From Flavobacterium sp. ASV13 (GTDB lineage: Bacteria; Bacteroidota; Bacteroidia; Flavobacteriales; Flavobacteriaceae): a DNA stretch of 64,000 nucleotides. The first letter of the stretch is position 1, and each line of letters starts with the position of its first letter. Position numbers and translations under genes: made by a program. The notes under the pieces are model-generated. The model was not told where the DNA came from. It saw nothing but the letters and a program-made list of their open reading frames with translations, and searched no databases. Location of the stretch: positions 186,001 through 250,000 of the forward strand of contig NZ_JQJY01000005.1 in assembly GCF_000745775.1 (NCBI RefSeq). Direction: 5' to 3'. Below, in pieces: positions 46,112-54,665 of the stretch.

Positions 46112-46912
46112 TCATAGAGCTTTATCAAGTAGTTTATGGATGTAGGAGATGGTATTTAAAATATCAAGAGCTTCTTCTTCGGTAATCTCGAATTTAATTT
46201 TAGGTTCATGTGCGGTAGGATTTCTTATTAGTCCAAAAATACCTTTGATCAAATTAGATAATCCTATATGCTCACTTCTATCTGTATCGCTTATTAAATT
46301 ATTAATCTTAATTAACGGGTTTGTAGTTGAAAATGCAGTTTCTACTAAAGCATTACCATCTGCACATAATGCTGTCATATTTCTTATGCGTTCAGCAATA
46401 CTCTTGGTCGCTTCAAAAACTGAATGAAAATAATTTTCAAGCAACAATTCAGCCCGACAATATTCAAATACAGCTAAATGTACATTTCTATTTTGTAATT
46501 TATGCTTCAACCGACTAGCACTCTGCTCAGCATCGGAAATTGTTTTGGCCTTATCCACTAGCCTAAATTTTCCCTCCTCTGTTAGCTCGGTCCCTATAAA
46601 AGCTAGCCGTTTATTCACTTCTAATCTACGGTTATGAAAAATTTCTTCTTTTCCTACATAACGTACTGGTTGTAGAGCATCTTGCACAAACCTAAGTATG
46701 TGATTTGAACACTGATATTGATTTTGCCAAGCCGCAAATGACGAGTATAATCTTTTCCATTTAGTATTTTGGGGATCAATGTCGGGGATCTTAGAATTTA
46801 AAAGAATTTGACCAATTTCAGTACCACTTAGGCCATCTGCCGAATCTCCTATCGTTCTGCATATTCCTTCCAATATATGTGCTTCAAACGGTGGCTGCTT
46901 AATATTTCCCAT
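46112..46912 (-). CDS. TIGR02391 (Ymh) family protein with HEPN-like motif
   Basis: A 266-residue protein of the TIGR02391 family. The C-terminal domain contains RNPTAHEPKIKFEITEEEAL: RNPTAH is the R-x4-H motif of HEPN RNases. The family is common in defence islands and near restriction systems. The N-terminal half has a helical, possibly DNA- or partner-binding region. It is on the strand opposite the four-gene system and convergent with it, so it forms a separate unit. An abortive-infection RNase role is inferred from the motif. Confidence 0.75.
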   Translation of the reverse strand: MGNIKQPPFEAHILEGICRTIGDSADGLSGTEIGQILLNSKIPDIDPQNTKWKRLYSSFAAWQNQYQCSNHILRFVQDALQPVRYVGKEEIFHNRRLEVNKRLAFIGTELTEEGKFRLVDKAKTISDAEQSASRLKHKLQNRNVHLAVFEYCRAELLLENYFHSVFEATKSIAERIRNMTALCADGNALVETAFSTTNPLIKINNLISDTDRSEHIGLSNLIKGIFGLIRNPTAHEPKIKFEITEEEALDILNTISYIHKLLDKAL

Positions 46913-46998
46913 ATTATTATTTATTGATTGCTATAGTCACAAACCAATATTATGTTGGTGCTGGAGTGTGCTAAGATACATTTTTTAAAGTTCGCTAG

Positions 46999-47024
46999 CG
47001 CCACTTTCGGCCAAAGAATTCCAC
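46999..47024 (+). promoter_or_regulatory. ICE upstream element before traE
   Basis: The sequence reads CGCCA-N6-GCCAA-N-GAATTCCAC, the same as the mobC element in all 19 fixed positions. It starts 123 bases upstream of the traE start codon and points towards it. A second partial copy, GCCACTTTC, repeats 30 bases later (47000 and 47030). A -7-like CATCTTTG follows at 47062-47069. Confidence 0.65.
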
Positions 47025-47121
47025 TGACTGCCACTTTCTAATCACGCCTTGATTTCCATAACATCTTTGTGCTGAACGCCTGCAAAGTGTGGGAAATCAG
47101 AAACAATTAAAGTTTTTAATC

Positions 47122-47427
47122 ATGGAAAAACAAACAAAAAAAATCCTGTTGGCAGCAGTGGCAATGCTGACAGGTTTCGGTTCGTTGGCACAGGGCAATG
47201 GTACGGCGGGTATCAATGAAGCCACGCAAATGGTAACCTCCTATTTTGATCCCGCCACACAGCTTATTTATGCCATCGGAGCAGTGGTAGGTCTTATAGG
47301 AGGCGTGAAGGTATATAACAAATTCAGCAGCGGAGATCCTGATACAAGCAAGACAGCAGCAAGCTGGTTCGGTGCCTGTATTTTCTTAATTGTTGCTGCT
47401 ACCATCCTGCGCTCCTTCTTCCTTTAA
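47122..47427 (+). CDS. traE: TraE-like DUF4134 protein
   Basis: A 101-residue protein with a signal-like N-terminus (KKILLAAVAMLTGFGSLAQ) and two more hydrophobic segments, as in the VirB2-like pilin-type TraE of Bacteroidota ICEs. A GTG at 47089 would add 11 residues; the ATG at 47122 is preferred because the signal then begins the protein. It is first in the second part of the tra operon, after the defence block, and 12 bases ahead of traF. It may form the transfer pilus or channel subunit. Confidence 0.85.
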   Translation: MEKQTKKILLAAVAMLTGFGSLAQGNGTAGINEATQMVTSYFDPATQLIYAIGAVVGLIGGVKVYNKFSSGDPDTSKTAASWFGACIFLIVAATILRSFFL

Positions 47428-47439
47428 TCCCAAAGTCTT

Positions 47440-47772
47440 ATGAATAATTACAACATCAACAAGGGCATTGGAAGAACCGTGGAGTTTAAAGGGTTGAAAG
47501 CACAATACCTTTTCATTTTTGCCGGCGGACTGCTCGGAACCCTTATCCTGGTCATGATTCTATACATGGCTGGGGTTAACTCCTTCATCTGCCTGTTTCT
47601 CGGAGCCGGTGGTGCTACTCTTATCGTATGGCAGACTTTCTCCCTTAATAAAAAGTACGGTGAGCACGGACTTATGAAAGTGGGCGCGAAGAAAAGACAT
47701 CCCCGTTACATCATTTGCCGCAAGCCTGTACATCGCTACCTAAGAATCACTACAAAATGCGATGCCTTATGA
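47440..47772 (+). CDS. traF: TraF-like DUF4133 protein
   Basis: A 110-residue inner-membrane protein with two helices (about 24-46 and 48-66), the layout of VirB3. A short cytoplasmic C-terminus includes GEHGLMKVGAKKRHPRY. In this ICE family TraF is fused to or works with the TraG ATPase. Its stop overlaps the TraG start by four bases (ATGA). The core is standard for this operon. Confidence 0.85.
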   Translation: MNNYNINKGIGRTVEFKGLKAQYLFIFAGGLLGTLILVMILYMAGVNSFICLFLGAGGATLIVWQTFSLNKKYGEHGLMKVGAKKRHPRYIICRKPVHRYLRITTKCDAL

Positions 47773-50273
47773 GAAACACAGCAAAGACAACAACGCTGGA
47801 AAGTAAATTTCCATTGCTTGCAGTAGAGAACAACTGTATCCTTTCAAAAGATGCGGATATTACAGCCTGCTTTGAAGTGCGTTTGCCGGAACTCTTTACA
47901 GTTGCATCTGCGGAATATGAAGCCATTCATTCCGCCTGGTACAAGGCTATCAAGACTTTGCCTGATTTTACGGTAATCCACAAACAGGATTGGTATATCA
48001 AGGAAAACTACGCCCCTGATTTGGCAGAGGATGACCAAAGTTTTTTGGCAAAATCCTACCAGCGCCATTTTAATGAGCGTCCGTTCCTGAACCATTACTG
48101 CTACCTGTTCCTGACCAAGACCACTAAGGAAAGGATGCGCATGCAGAGCAATTTCTCTTCGCTATGCAAAGGTTCGCTCATACCAAAGGAAATCAGGGAC
48201 AAGGAAGCGATCCATCGTTTTATGGAAGCAGTAGCACAGTTTGAGCGTATTATTAACGACAGCGGACTTATCAAGCTCAACCGCCTGAGTGAAGAGGACA
48301 TTGTTGGTACAGATGAAAAGCAGGGATTACTGGAACAATACTTAACGCTTTCCAGAGAAGCCGCGACACCGATGCAGGATATTGTACTGGGCGCTGAAGA
48401 GGTTCGTATCGGAAACAAAAGGCTGTGCCTGCATACTTTGTCCGATACGGACGACCTGCCGGGAACCGTTTCGGCAGATACCCGTTATGAAAAACTTTCT
48501 ACAGACCGAAGCGACTGCCGACTTTCATTTGCAGCACCGGTTGGGTTGCTTCTGAGCTGCAATCATATTTACAACCAATACCTGTTTTTGGATAACAGCG
48601 ACGAAAGCCTTCAAAAGTTTGAAAAATCCGCTAGAAATATGCACTCTCTGGCCCGTTACAGCCGCGCGAACCAGATCAACAAAGAGTGGATAGAAAAATA
48701 CCTGAACGAAGCACATTCATTCGGTCTTTCTTCCATCAGGGCACACTTCAACATTATGGCGTGGTCGGATGATCCGGGAGAACTTAAACAGCTAAAAAAT
48801 GACAGCGGGAGTGCACTGGCGCTAATGGAATGCAAGCCACGACACAATACCACCGATGTGGCTACGCTGTACTGGGCTGGAATGCCGGGCAATTCAGGTG
48901 ATTTTCCAAGTGAGGAAAGTTTTTACACCTTCATTGAACCTGCTTTGTGCTTCTTCACAGAAGAAACGAATTACCACAATTCGCCATCGCCCTTCGGTAT
49001 CAAAATGGCAGACAGGCTCACAGGCAAACCCATCCATCTGGATATTTCTGATTTGCCAATGAAGCGTGGGATTATCACCAACCGGAACAAATTTATTTTG
49101 GGTCCATCAGGAAGCGGTAAATCTTTTTTCACCAACCACATGGTAAGACAGTATTACGAGCAGGGCGCGCATGTCCTCCTGGTCGATACAGGTAATTCCT
49201 ATCAGGGATTGTGTGAGCTAATAAAAGGCAAGACCAAAGGCGAAGACGGGGTATATTTTACCTATACAGAGGACAATCCCATTGCCTTTAACCCTTTCTA
49301 CACAGATGATGGTGTATTTGACATTGAAAAAAGGGAAAGTGTCAAAACGCTCATTCTTACCCTTTGGAAACGGGATGACGAGCCGCCCACAAGATCTGAA
49401 GAAGTGGCTCTGTCCAATGCCGTCAGCGGCTATATCGAACGCATTAAAGGAGATGATGTATATCCGTCTTTCAATGGCTTTTATGAATATGTTAAGGGTG
49501 ATTACCGCCGGGTGCTTCAGGAAAAACAGGTTAGGGAAAAAGATTTTGATATTGCCAATTTCCTCAATGTACTGGAGCCTTACTACAAAGGCGGAGAGTA
49601 CGATTATCTGCTCAATTCCGATAAGCAGTTAGACCTGCTGTCCAAGCGATTCATCGTTTTTGAGATTGATGCCATTAAAGACCACAAAATTCTTTTTCCC
49701 ATCGTGACCATCATCATTATGGAGGTCTTTATAAATAAGATGAGAAGGCTCAAAGGTATCCGTAAGCTCATCCTCATTGAAGAGGCCTGGAAAGCCATTG
49801 CCAAGGAAGGAATGGCCGAATACATAAAGTATCTTTTTAAGACGGTTAGGAAATTCTTTGGCGAGGCAATAGTCGTTACGCAGGAAGTGGACGATATCAT
49901 CCAGTCACCTATCGTCAAGGAAAGTATCATCAACAACTCCGACTGCAAAATCCTTCTCGACCAGCGAAAGTACATGAACAAGTTTGATGACATACAAGCC
50001 ATGTTGGGCTTAACCGACAAGGAAAAGGCACAGGTACTTTCTATAAATATGAATAATGATGCTTCGCGTCTTTACAAGGAAGTATGGATAGGCCTGGGTG
50101 GTACGGATTCAGCAGTATATGCTACAGAAGTGAGCCTTGAGGAGTATCTCGCCTATACCACGGAAGAAACAGAAAAAATGGAAGTGATGCATCTCGCATC
50201 GGAATTGGACGGGAATGTGGAACTCGCCATCAAGCATATTGCTATGCAGAGGCGCGATAAGGCAAATCAGTAA
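47769..50273 (+). CDS. traG: TraG conjugation ATPase (VirB4-like)
   Basis: An 834-residue VirB4-type ATPase. The N-terminal half contacts TraF and the channel. The C-terminal motor has Walker A GPSGSGKSFFTNH (about 444) and Walker B LILIEEAWKAIA (about 670), followed by the RKFFGEAIVVTQEVDDII sensor segment. The ATG at 47769 (MRNTAKTT) is chosen because it overlaps the traF stop by four bases; the frame extends upstream without a ribosome site. It energises assembly of the transfer channel. Confidence 0.92.
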   Translation: MRNTAKTTTLESKFPLLAVENNCILSKDADITACFEVRLPELFTVASAEYEAIHSAWYKAIKTLPDFTVIHKQDWYIKENYAPDLAEDDQSFLAKSYQRHFNERPFLNHYCYLFLTKTTKERMRMQSNFSSLCKGSLIPKEIRDKEAIHRFMEAVAQFERIINDSGLIKLNRLSEEDIVGTDEKQGLLEQYLTLSREAATPMQDIVLGAEEVRIGNKRLCLHTLSDTDDLPGTVSADTRYEKLSTDRSDCRLSFAAPVGLLLSCNHIYNQYLFLDNSDESLQKFEKSARNMHSLARYSRANQINKEWIEKYLNEAHSFGLSSIRAHFNIMAWSDDPGELKQLKNDSGSALALMECKPRHNTTDVATLYWAGMPGNSGDFPSEESFYTFIEPALCFFTEETNYHNSPSPFGIKMADRLTGKPIHLDISDLPMKRGIITNRNKFILGPSGSGKSFFTNHMVRQYYEQGAHVLLVDTGNSYQGLCELIKGKTKGEDGVYFTYTEDNPIAFNPFYTDDGVFDIEKRESVKTLILTLWKRDDEPPTRSEEVALSNAVSGYIERIKGDDVYPSFNGFYEYVKGDYRRVLQEKQVREKDFDIANFLNVLEPYYKGGEYDYLLNSDKQLDLLSKRFIVFEIDAIKDHKILFPIVTIIIMEVFINKMRRLKGIRKLILIEEAWKAIAKEGMAEYIKYLFKTVRKFFGEAIVVTQEVDDIIQSPIVKESIINNSDCKILLDQRKYMNKFDDIQAMLGLTDKEKAQVLSINMNNDASRLYKEVWIGLGGTDSAVYATEVSLEEYLAYTTEETEKMEVMHLASELDGNVELAIKHIAMQRRDKANQ

Positions 50274-50303
50274 TAAATAATTAACAATTTAAATTAAAGA
50301 AAA

Positions 50304-50936
50304 ATGAAAAAACTAATGTTCTTGGCTTATGCAGTATCAATGCTTGCCACAGCGCCCTCGGTGAAAGCCCAGTGGGTGGTTACAGATCCTACGAACCTGG
50401 CTTCAGGTATCCTCAACAGCGCTAATGAAATCGTACAGACTTCGTCCACGGTATCCAATGTTGTCAAAAATTTCAAGGAAGTGGAAAAGGTGTACAATCA
50501 GGGAAAAGAGTATTACGACAAACTCAAAGCCGTTAGCAATCTTGTGAAAGATGCCCGTAAAGTACAACAGACCGTACTTCTGGTCGGTGACGTATCAGAA
50601 ATGTACGTTACGAATTTCGGCAAAATGATGAACGATCCCAACTTCACATCGCAGGAATTGGCCGCGATTGGCAACGGCTATTCAGCTCTGCTCAATGAGA
50701 GTACCGAACTTCTGAATGAACTCAAGCAGATTGTAACTGCAACGAATCTTTCTCTGAATGACAAAGAACGCATGGACGTAATCGACCGCGTTTATAAAGA
50801 AGTCAAGGAATATCACAGCCTTGTACGCTATTATACCAGCAAGAATATTTCAGTGAGTTACCTCAGGGCTAAAAAGAAAAATGATGCCAAGAGAGTGCTT
50901 GAACTATATGGGACTTCCAACCAAAAATACTGGTAA
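50304..50936 (+). CDS. traI: TraI-like DUF4141 protein
   Basis: A 210-residue exported protein with a signal peptide ending VKAQ. The mature part is helical and coiled (VVKNFKEVEKVYNQGKEYYD) and resembles VirB5/TrbJ-type channel or pilus-tip proteins. In Bacteroidota ICEs this gene (DUF4141) follows traG. Here traH, present in CTnDOT, is absent. It is two bases before traJ. Confidence 0.85.
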   Translation: MKKLMFLAYAVSMLATAPSVKAQWVVTDPTNLASGILNSANEIVQTSSTVSNVVKNFKEVEKVYNQGKEYYDKLKAVSNLVKDARKVQQTVLLVGDVSEMYVTNFGKMMNDPNFTSQELAAIGNGYSALLNESTELLNELKQIVTATNLSLNDKERMDVIDRVYKEVKEYHSLVRYYTSKNISVSYLRAKKKNDAKRVLELYGTSNQKYW

Positions 50937-50938
50937 AA

Positions 50939-51943
50939 ATGGAATGGAATAATCTTCATGAAGTCCTTCGCTCGCTTTACGATGACATGATGCCGCTCGC
51001 CGGTGATATGGCAGCGGTAGCCAAAGGGCTCGCAGGACTGGGCGCACTTTTCTATGTGGCATTGAAGGTCTGGCAGGCACTCAGCCGAGCCGAACCTATT
51101 GATGTGTTCCCATTGCTACGGCCTTTTGCTTTGGGATTGTGTATCATGTTTTTTCCCACGATCGTCCTTGGAACGGTCAATGCAATATTAAGCCCGGTGG
51201 TTACAGGAACCCACACCATACTCGAAGACCAAGTGCTTGATCTGAATAAATTGCAGCAACAGAAAGACCAGCTCGATTACGAAGCAATGGTACGAAATCC
51301 CGAAACTGCCTATATGGTCTCGGACGCTGAGTTCGACAAGAAGCTGGATGAACTAGGCTGGTCGCCCTCAGACATTGGCACAATGGCAGGAATGTATATG
51401 GACAGACAGGAGTATAAGATTGAGAAAGCCATTAAGGAGTGGTTCCGTAATCTTTTGGAAATACTTTTTCAGGCAGCGGCACTGGTTATTGATACCATCA
51501 GGACATTCTTTCTGATAGTCCTGTCCATCCTTGGCCCGATTGCCTTTGCTATTTCCGTGTGGGACGGTTTTCAGTCTACCCTTAATCAGTGGTTCACACG
51601 ATATATAAGTGTCTACCTCTGGCTTCCTGTAGCGGATCTCTTTAGTTCAATGCTGGCCAGGATTCAATCCCTGATACTGGAGCGTGACATCGAAATGCTC
51701 TCTGATCCGACATTCATTCCCGACACATCCAATACCGTGTACATCATTTTTATGATTATCGGCATTGTAGGCTACTTCACTATTCCTACGGTAACAGGCT
51801 GGATTATCCAAGCCGGCGGCGCCGGAAACTTTACACGCAATGTCAACCAGACAGCGATGAAAGCAGGAAATGTTACCGGAGCGGGAGCCGGTTCAGCAGC
51901 AGGAAATATCGGTGGCAGGCTGATGAGCAAACAAAATAACTAA
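50939..51943 (+). CDS. traJ: TraJ inner-membrane channel protein
   Basis: A 334-residue polytopic protein with several hydrophobic helices (about 20-40, 55-85, 170-215, 260-295), corresponding to VirB6/TrbL in the transfer channel. The C-terminus is Gly/Ala-rich (AGNVTGAGAGSAAGN), ending near MSKQNN. It forms the inner-membrane core of the channel. It starts two bases after traI and precedes traK by 11 bases. Confidence 0.9.
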   Translation: MEWNNLHEVLRSLYDDMMPLAGDMAAVAKGLAGLGALFYVALKVWQALSRAEPIDVFPLLRPFALGLCIMFFPTIVLGTVNAILSPVVTGTHTILEDQVLDLNKLQQQKDQLDYEAMVRNPETAYMVSDAEFDKKLDELGWSPSDIGTMAGMYMDRQEYKIEKAIKEWFRNLLEILFQAAALVIDTIRTFFLIVLSILGPIAFAISVWDGFQSTLNQWFTRYISVYLWLPVADLFSSMLARIQSLILERDIEMLSDPTFIPDTSNTVYIIFMIIGIVGYFTIPTVTGWIIQAGGAGNFTRNVNQTAMKAGNVTGAGAGSAAGNIGGRLMSKQNN

Positions 51944-51954
51944 TACTAAAGAAA

Positions 51955-52578
51955 ATGGAATTTAAAACGCTAAGAAATATCGAAAACAGTTTCAGACAGA
52001 TAAGATTGTATGCTATTGTGTTTGCTGTGCTCTGCACAGGCATTGCAGGATATGCCGTATGGAGATCTTACAGTTTTGCCGAACAGCAGAGACAAAAAAT
52101 ATATGTGCTGGACAATGGCAAATCACTTATGCTGGCACTCGCTCAGGACGCGTCTATAAACCGTCCCGTAGAAGCTAGGGAACACGTAAGGCGCTTCCAC
52201 GAACTGTTCTTTACGCTTGCTCCGGATAAAAATGCTATTGAGAGCAACATGAAAAGGGCATTTAATCTTGCCGATAAAAGTGCCTTTGATTATTACAAAG
52301 ACCTCTCGGAAAAAGGATATTACAACCGTATCATATCGGGCAATGTGCAGCAGCGCATTGAAATAGACAGTGTGGCCTGCAATTTCGAGAATTATCCGTA
52401 TGCCGTACGCACCTACGCCAAACAGTTTATTATCCGTTCGAGCAATGTGACAAAACGTAACCTTGTGACCTCCTGTTTTCTGGTTAACTCCGTCCGCTCG
52501 GACAATAACCCGCAGGGCTTTAATATCGAGAAATTTTCCGTGGTGGAAAATAAGGACATAGAAGTCATTGAACGTTAA
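51955..52578 (+). CDS. traK: TraK conjugation protein
   Basis: A 207-residue protein with a short cytoplasmic start, one membrane helix (about 18-38) and a periplasmic domain that includes a helical part and strand-rich end. The topology and position fit TraK, a VirB8-like assembly factor. In most ICEs of this family traL follows at once; here an extra gene intervenes. Confidence 0.9.
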   Translation: MEFKTLRNIENSFRQIRLYAIVFAVLCTGIAGYAVWRSYSFAEQQRQKIYVLDNGKSLMLALAQDASINRPVEAREHVRRFHELFFTLAPDKNAIESNMKRAFNLADKSAFDYYKDLSEKGYYNRIISGNVQQRIEIDSVACNFENYPYAVRTYAKQFIIRSSNVTKRNLVTSCFLVNSVRSDNNPQGFNIEKFSVVENKDIEVIER

Positions 52579-52590
52579 AAATTAAGGAAA

Positions 52591-53028
52591 ATGAAACTTT
52601 TACTTCATTTAGACGCATTGGTAAAAACCCTGACCGATAAGGGATATGACGGTTCTTTCCACACTGAGGGCTGTTGCCCAGGCAAACTAAAGGATAGCAT
52701 TAGCGGGTTTTTACAGACTTGGGAGAATGGTAATGATGCTCCGAGATTAGCAAATTACTTGCATTTATCCACCTACCTCGAATGGAATGGCGAAGACAGG
52801 CCAAAGGTTGAGTGCAATATGCGGGTAAGATACGAGAACGGGAAATTCGATTTAGGGGATACAGAAATGTATATAAAAAGAACAGACCGCTACGGGCAAT
52901 TAATGAAGGAATCTAAACAGACAAACCTTACAGCAAGTTCGCTTCCGACGATAAAGGAGGCTATTGCCCAAGTGTCAGAAAAACCCAATGAAGAGATTGC
53001 TCCGCGAAAAAGAGGGTTTAGAATGTGA
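52591..53028 (+). CDS. Extra hypothetical protein between traK and traL
   Basis: A 145-residue soluble protein with a helical start (LLLHLDALVKTLTDKGYDG), an acidic middle and a basic end (APRKRGFRM). The region WENGNDAPRLANYLHLSTYLE is unusual and I recognise no family. It fits neatly between traK and traL, with 12 and 20 bases on either side, so it is co-transcribed and its G+C content is like its neighbours. It may be an ICE regulator or an anti-defence protein carried in the operon; neither is shown by the sequence. Confidence 0.65.
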   Translation: MKLLLHLDALVKTLTDKGYDGSFHTEGCCPGKLKDSISGFLQTWENGNDAPRLANYLHLSTYLEWNGEDRPKVECNMRVRYENGKFDLGDTEMYIKRTDRYGQLMKESKQTNLTASSLPTIKEAIAQVSEKPNEEIAPRKRGFRM

Positions 53029-53048
53029 TAACCCATAATCTTTAAAGT

Positions 53049-53333
53049 ATGAAAACAATAAGAATAAATATAGACAAGTGGTTTGACAAGCAGGATAAAA
53101 GCTGGCGGGCCTTATCCTTAGACAGACAGCGAAGATATACGCTATGCCTTTTTTTAGCGTACCTGCTGCTTACCGTCGTGGTTATTTTAAAAGTGTGCTA
53201 CGACATGGCAAAATCTGATAACAGGATGGTCATCGAGCATATTGACAACCCTGTCCGTAAAAAAGAAAGTCCTGCCTCCCAACTGGACACATTATCAACA
53301 AAATTAAAAGAAAAGATTTATGAAAGAAAATGA
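53049..53333 (+). CDS. traL: TraL-like DUF3989 protein
   Basis: A 94-residue protein with one membrane helix (about 33-55) after a basic start, and a short periplasmic end. This is the DUF3989/TraL gene of Bacteroidota ICEs. Its stop overlaps the traM start by 14 bases, so translation is coupled. The role in the channel is unknown. Confidence 0.8.
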   Translation: MKTIRINIDKWFDKQDKSWRALSLDRQRRYTLCLFLAYLLLTVVVILKVCYDMAKSDNRMVIEHIDNPVRKKESPASQLDTLSTKLKEKIYERK

Positions 53334-54642
53334 AAAAAGGGTCAGCGTTCTGGTTGAAGAAGCTGACCAATCCAGAGCATCCAATCTGCCCGATGATAAA
53401 AAGAGCAGCAAAGAACAGCTTAAAAAACCGGTAATATTCATACTTATGGGAATCGTTTTTCTCGGATGTATGTACCTGATATTTAAACCGTCTTCAGACA
53501 AGAAGGAAATCGAGAATATCGGGCTGAACGATGCCGTCCCGCAGGCCAGCGAAGCCGGCATGCAGGCCGACAAACAGAAAGCATATGAGCAGGAAATGCT
53601 GGAGCAGAAAGACCAGGAAAAACGTAATGCCTTGACCACGCTTTCCGATTACTGGAATGAGGACAGTTCGTCTAAAGACAATCAGGATACACTCGCTGAG
53701 CAGGAAGATCAAAGCATGGGTTACGGTAATAATCCGGGAAGATCATCTAATCCGGCATTAAACAGTTACCGCAATTCTCAAAGTGCGCTTGGCTCCTTTT
53801 ATAAGGATGACAATAATGAAACGCAAGAACTCCGAAGACAGCTTGATGAGCTGAAAGAAAAGCTGGCTGATAAAGACGTTCCCAAAAGCGTGACTGTAGA
53901 TGACCAGCTGGCACTCATGGAAAAGTCCTATCAGATGGCTGCAAAATATCTTCCGACAAGTACAAATAATAGTGAAACTTCCCCCAACAAAGGCAGTACA
54001 GCTTCTGCCAGTACGCAAAAGGAATATTTTGTGGCATTTGTCCCTGCAGCAAAGAAAGCCGTTTCGGCTTTGTACAGAGAGCCTACAGATAGTGTTTTTT
54101 TAGCAGATTGGAGCGCAAAGAGAAACAGGAATTTTTATACTGCGGGATCTGCAGGGCAGATTGCCCAGCCCAAAAACAGCGTGAAAGCATGTATACAGGA
54201 AACACAGACCATTATTGGTGAGAGCGGCGTGCGCCTGCGTTTATTGGAACCTGCCCAAACCCCAAACCGCATCATCCCGCAGGGAACGCTGCTAACGGCA
54301 ATCGCTAAATTCCAGGGTGGTCGCCTGCAGTTGAAAGTTACTTCCATAGAACTGGGTGGTAATATTATCCCTGTAGACGTAACCACTTATGACCTTGACG
54401 GGCAGCAGGGTTTGTACGTCCCGTATTCTCCTGAAATGAATGCCCTTACTGAGATGGCAGGCAATATGAGCCAGACTTCAGGAACGAGCCTGATGCTGAC
54501 CCAATCCGCAGGACAGCAGGTTGCGGCAGATTTGAGCAAAGGGGTTGTACAAGGCATTTCAGGCTATTTCTCCAAAAAAGTAAAAACACCTAAAGTTACC
54601 CTCAAAGCAGGCTATCAGGTATTTCTTGTCTCTAAAAAATAA
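53320..54642 (+). CDS. traM: TraM conjugation protein (VirB10-like)
   Basis: A 440-residue protein with a cytoplasmic start, a membrane helix (about 34-52), a long Gln/Glu-rich coiled segment (90-210) and a C-terminal beta-rich domain (from about 225: FVAFVPAAKKAVSALY), which resembles VirB10. It spans the periplasm between the membranes and links to TraN. The first 14 bases overlap traL. Confidence 0.88.
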   Translation: MKENEKRVSVLVEEADQSRASNLPDDKKSSKEQLKKPVIFILMGIVFLGCMYLIFKPSSDKKEIENIGLNDAVPQASEAGMQADKQKAYEQEMLEQKDQEKRNALTTLSDYWNEDSSSKDNQDTLAEQEDQSMGYGNNPGRSSNPALNSYRNSQSALGSFYKDDNNETQELRRQLDELKEKLADKDVPKSVTVDDQLALMEKSYQMAAKYLPTSTNNSETSPNKGSTASASTQKEYFVAFVPAAKKAVSALYREPTDSVFLADWSAKRNRNFYTAGSAGQIAQPKNSVKACIQETQTIIGESGVRLRLLEPAQTPNRIIPQGTLLTAIAKFQGGRLQLKVTSIELGGNIIPVDVTTYDLDGQQGLYVPYSPEMNALTEMAGNMSQTSGTSLMLTQSAGQQVAADLSKGVVQGISGYFSKKVKTPKVTLKAGYQVFLVSKK

Positions 54643-54665
54643 TAGTAAACTAAAATAAATCAACA

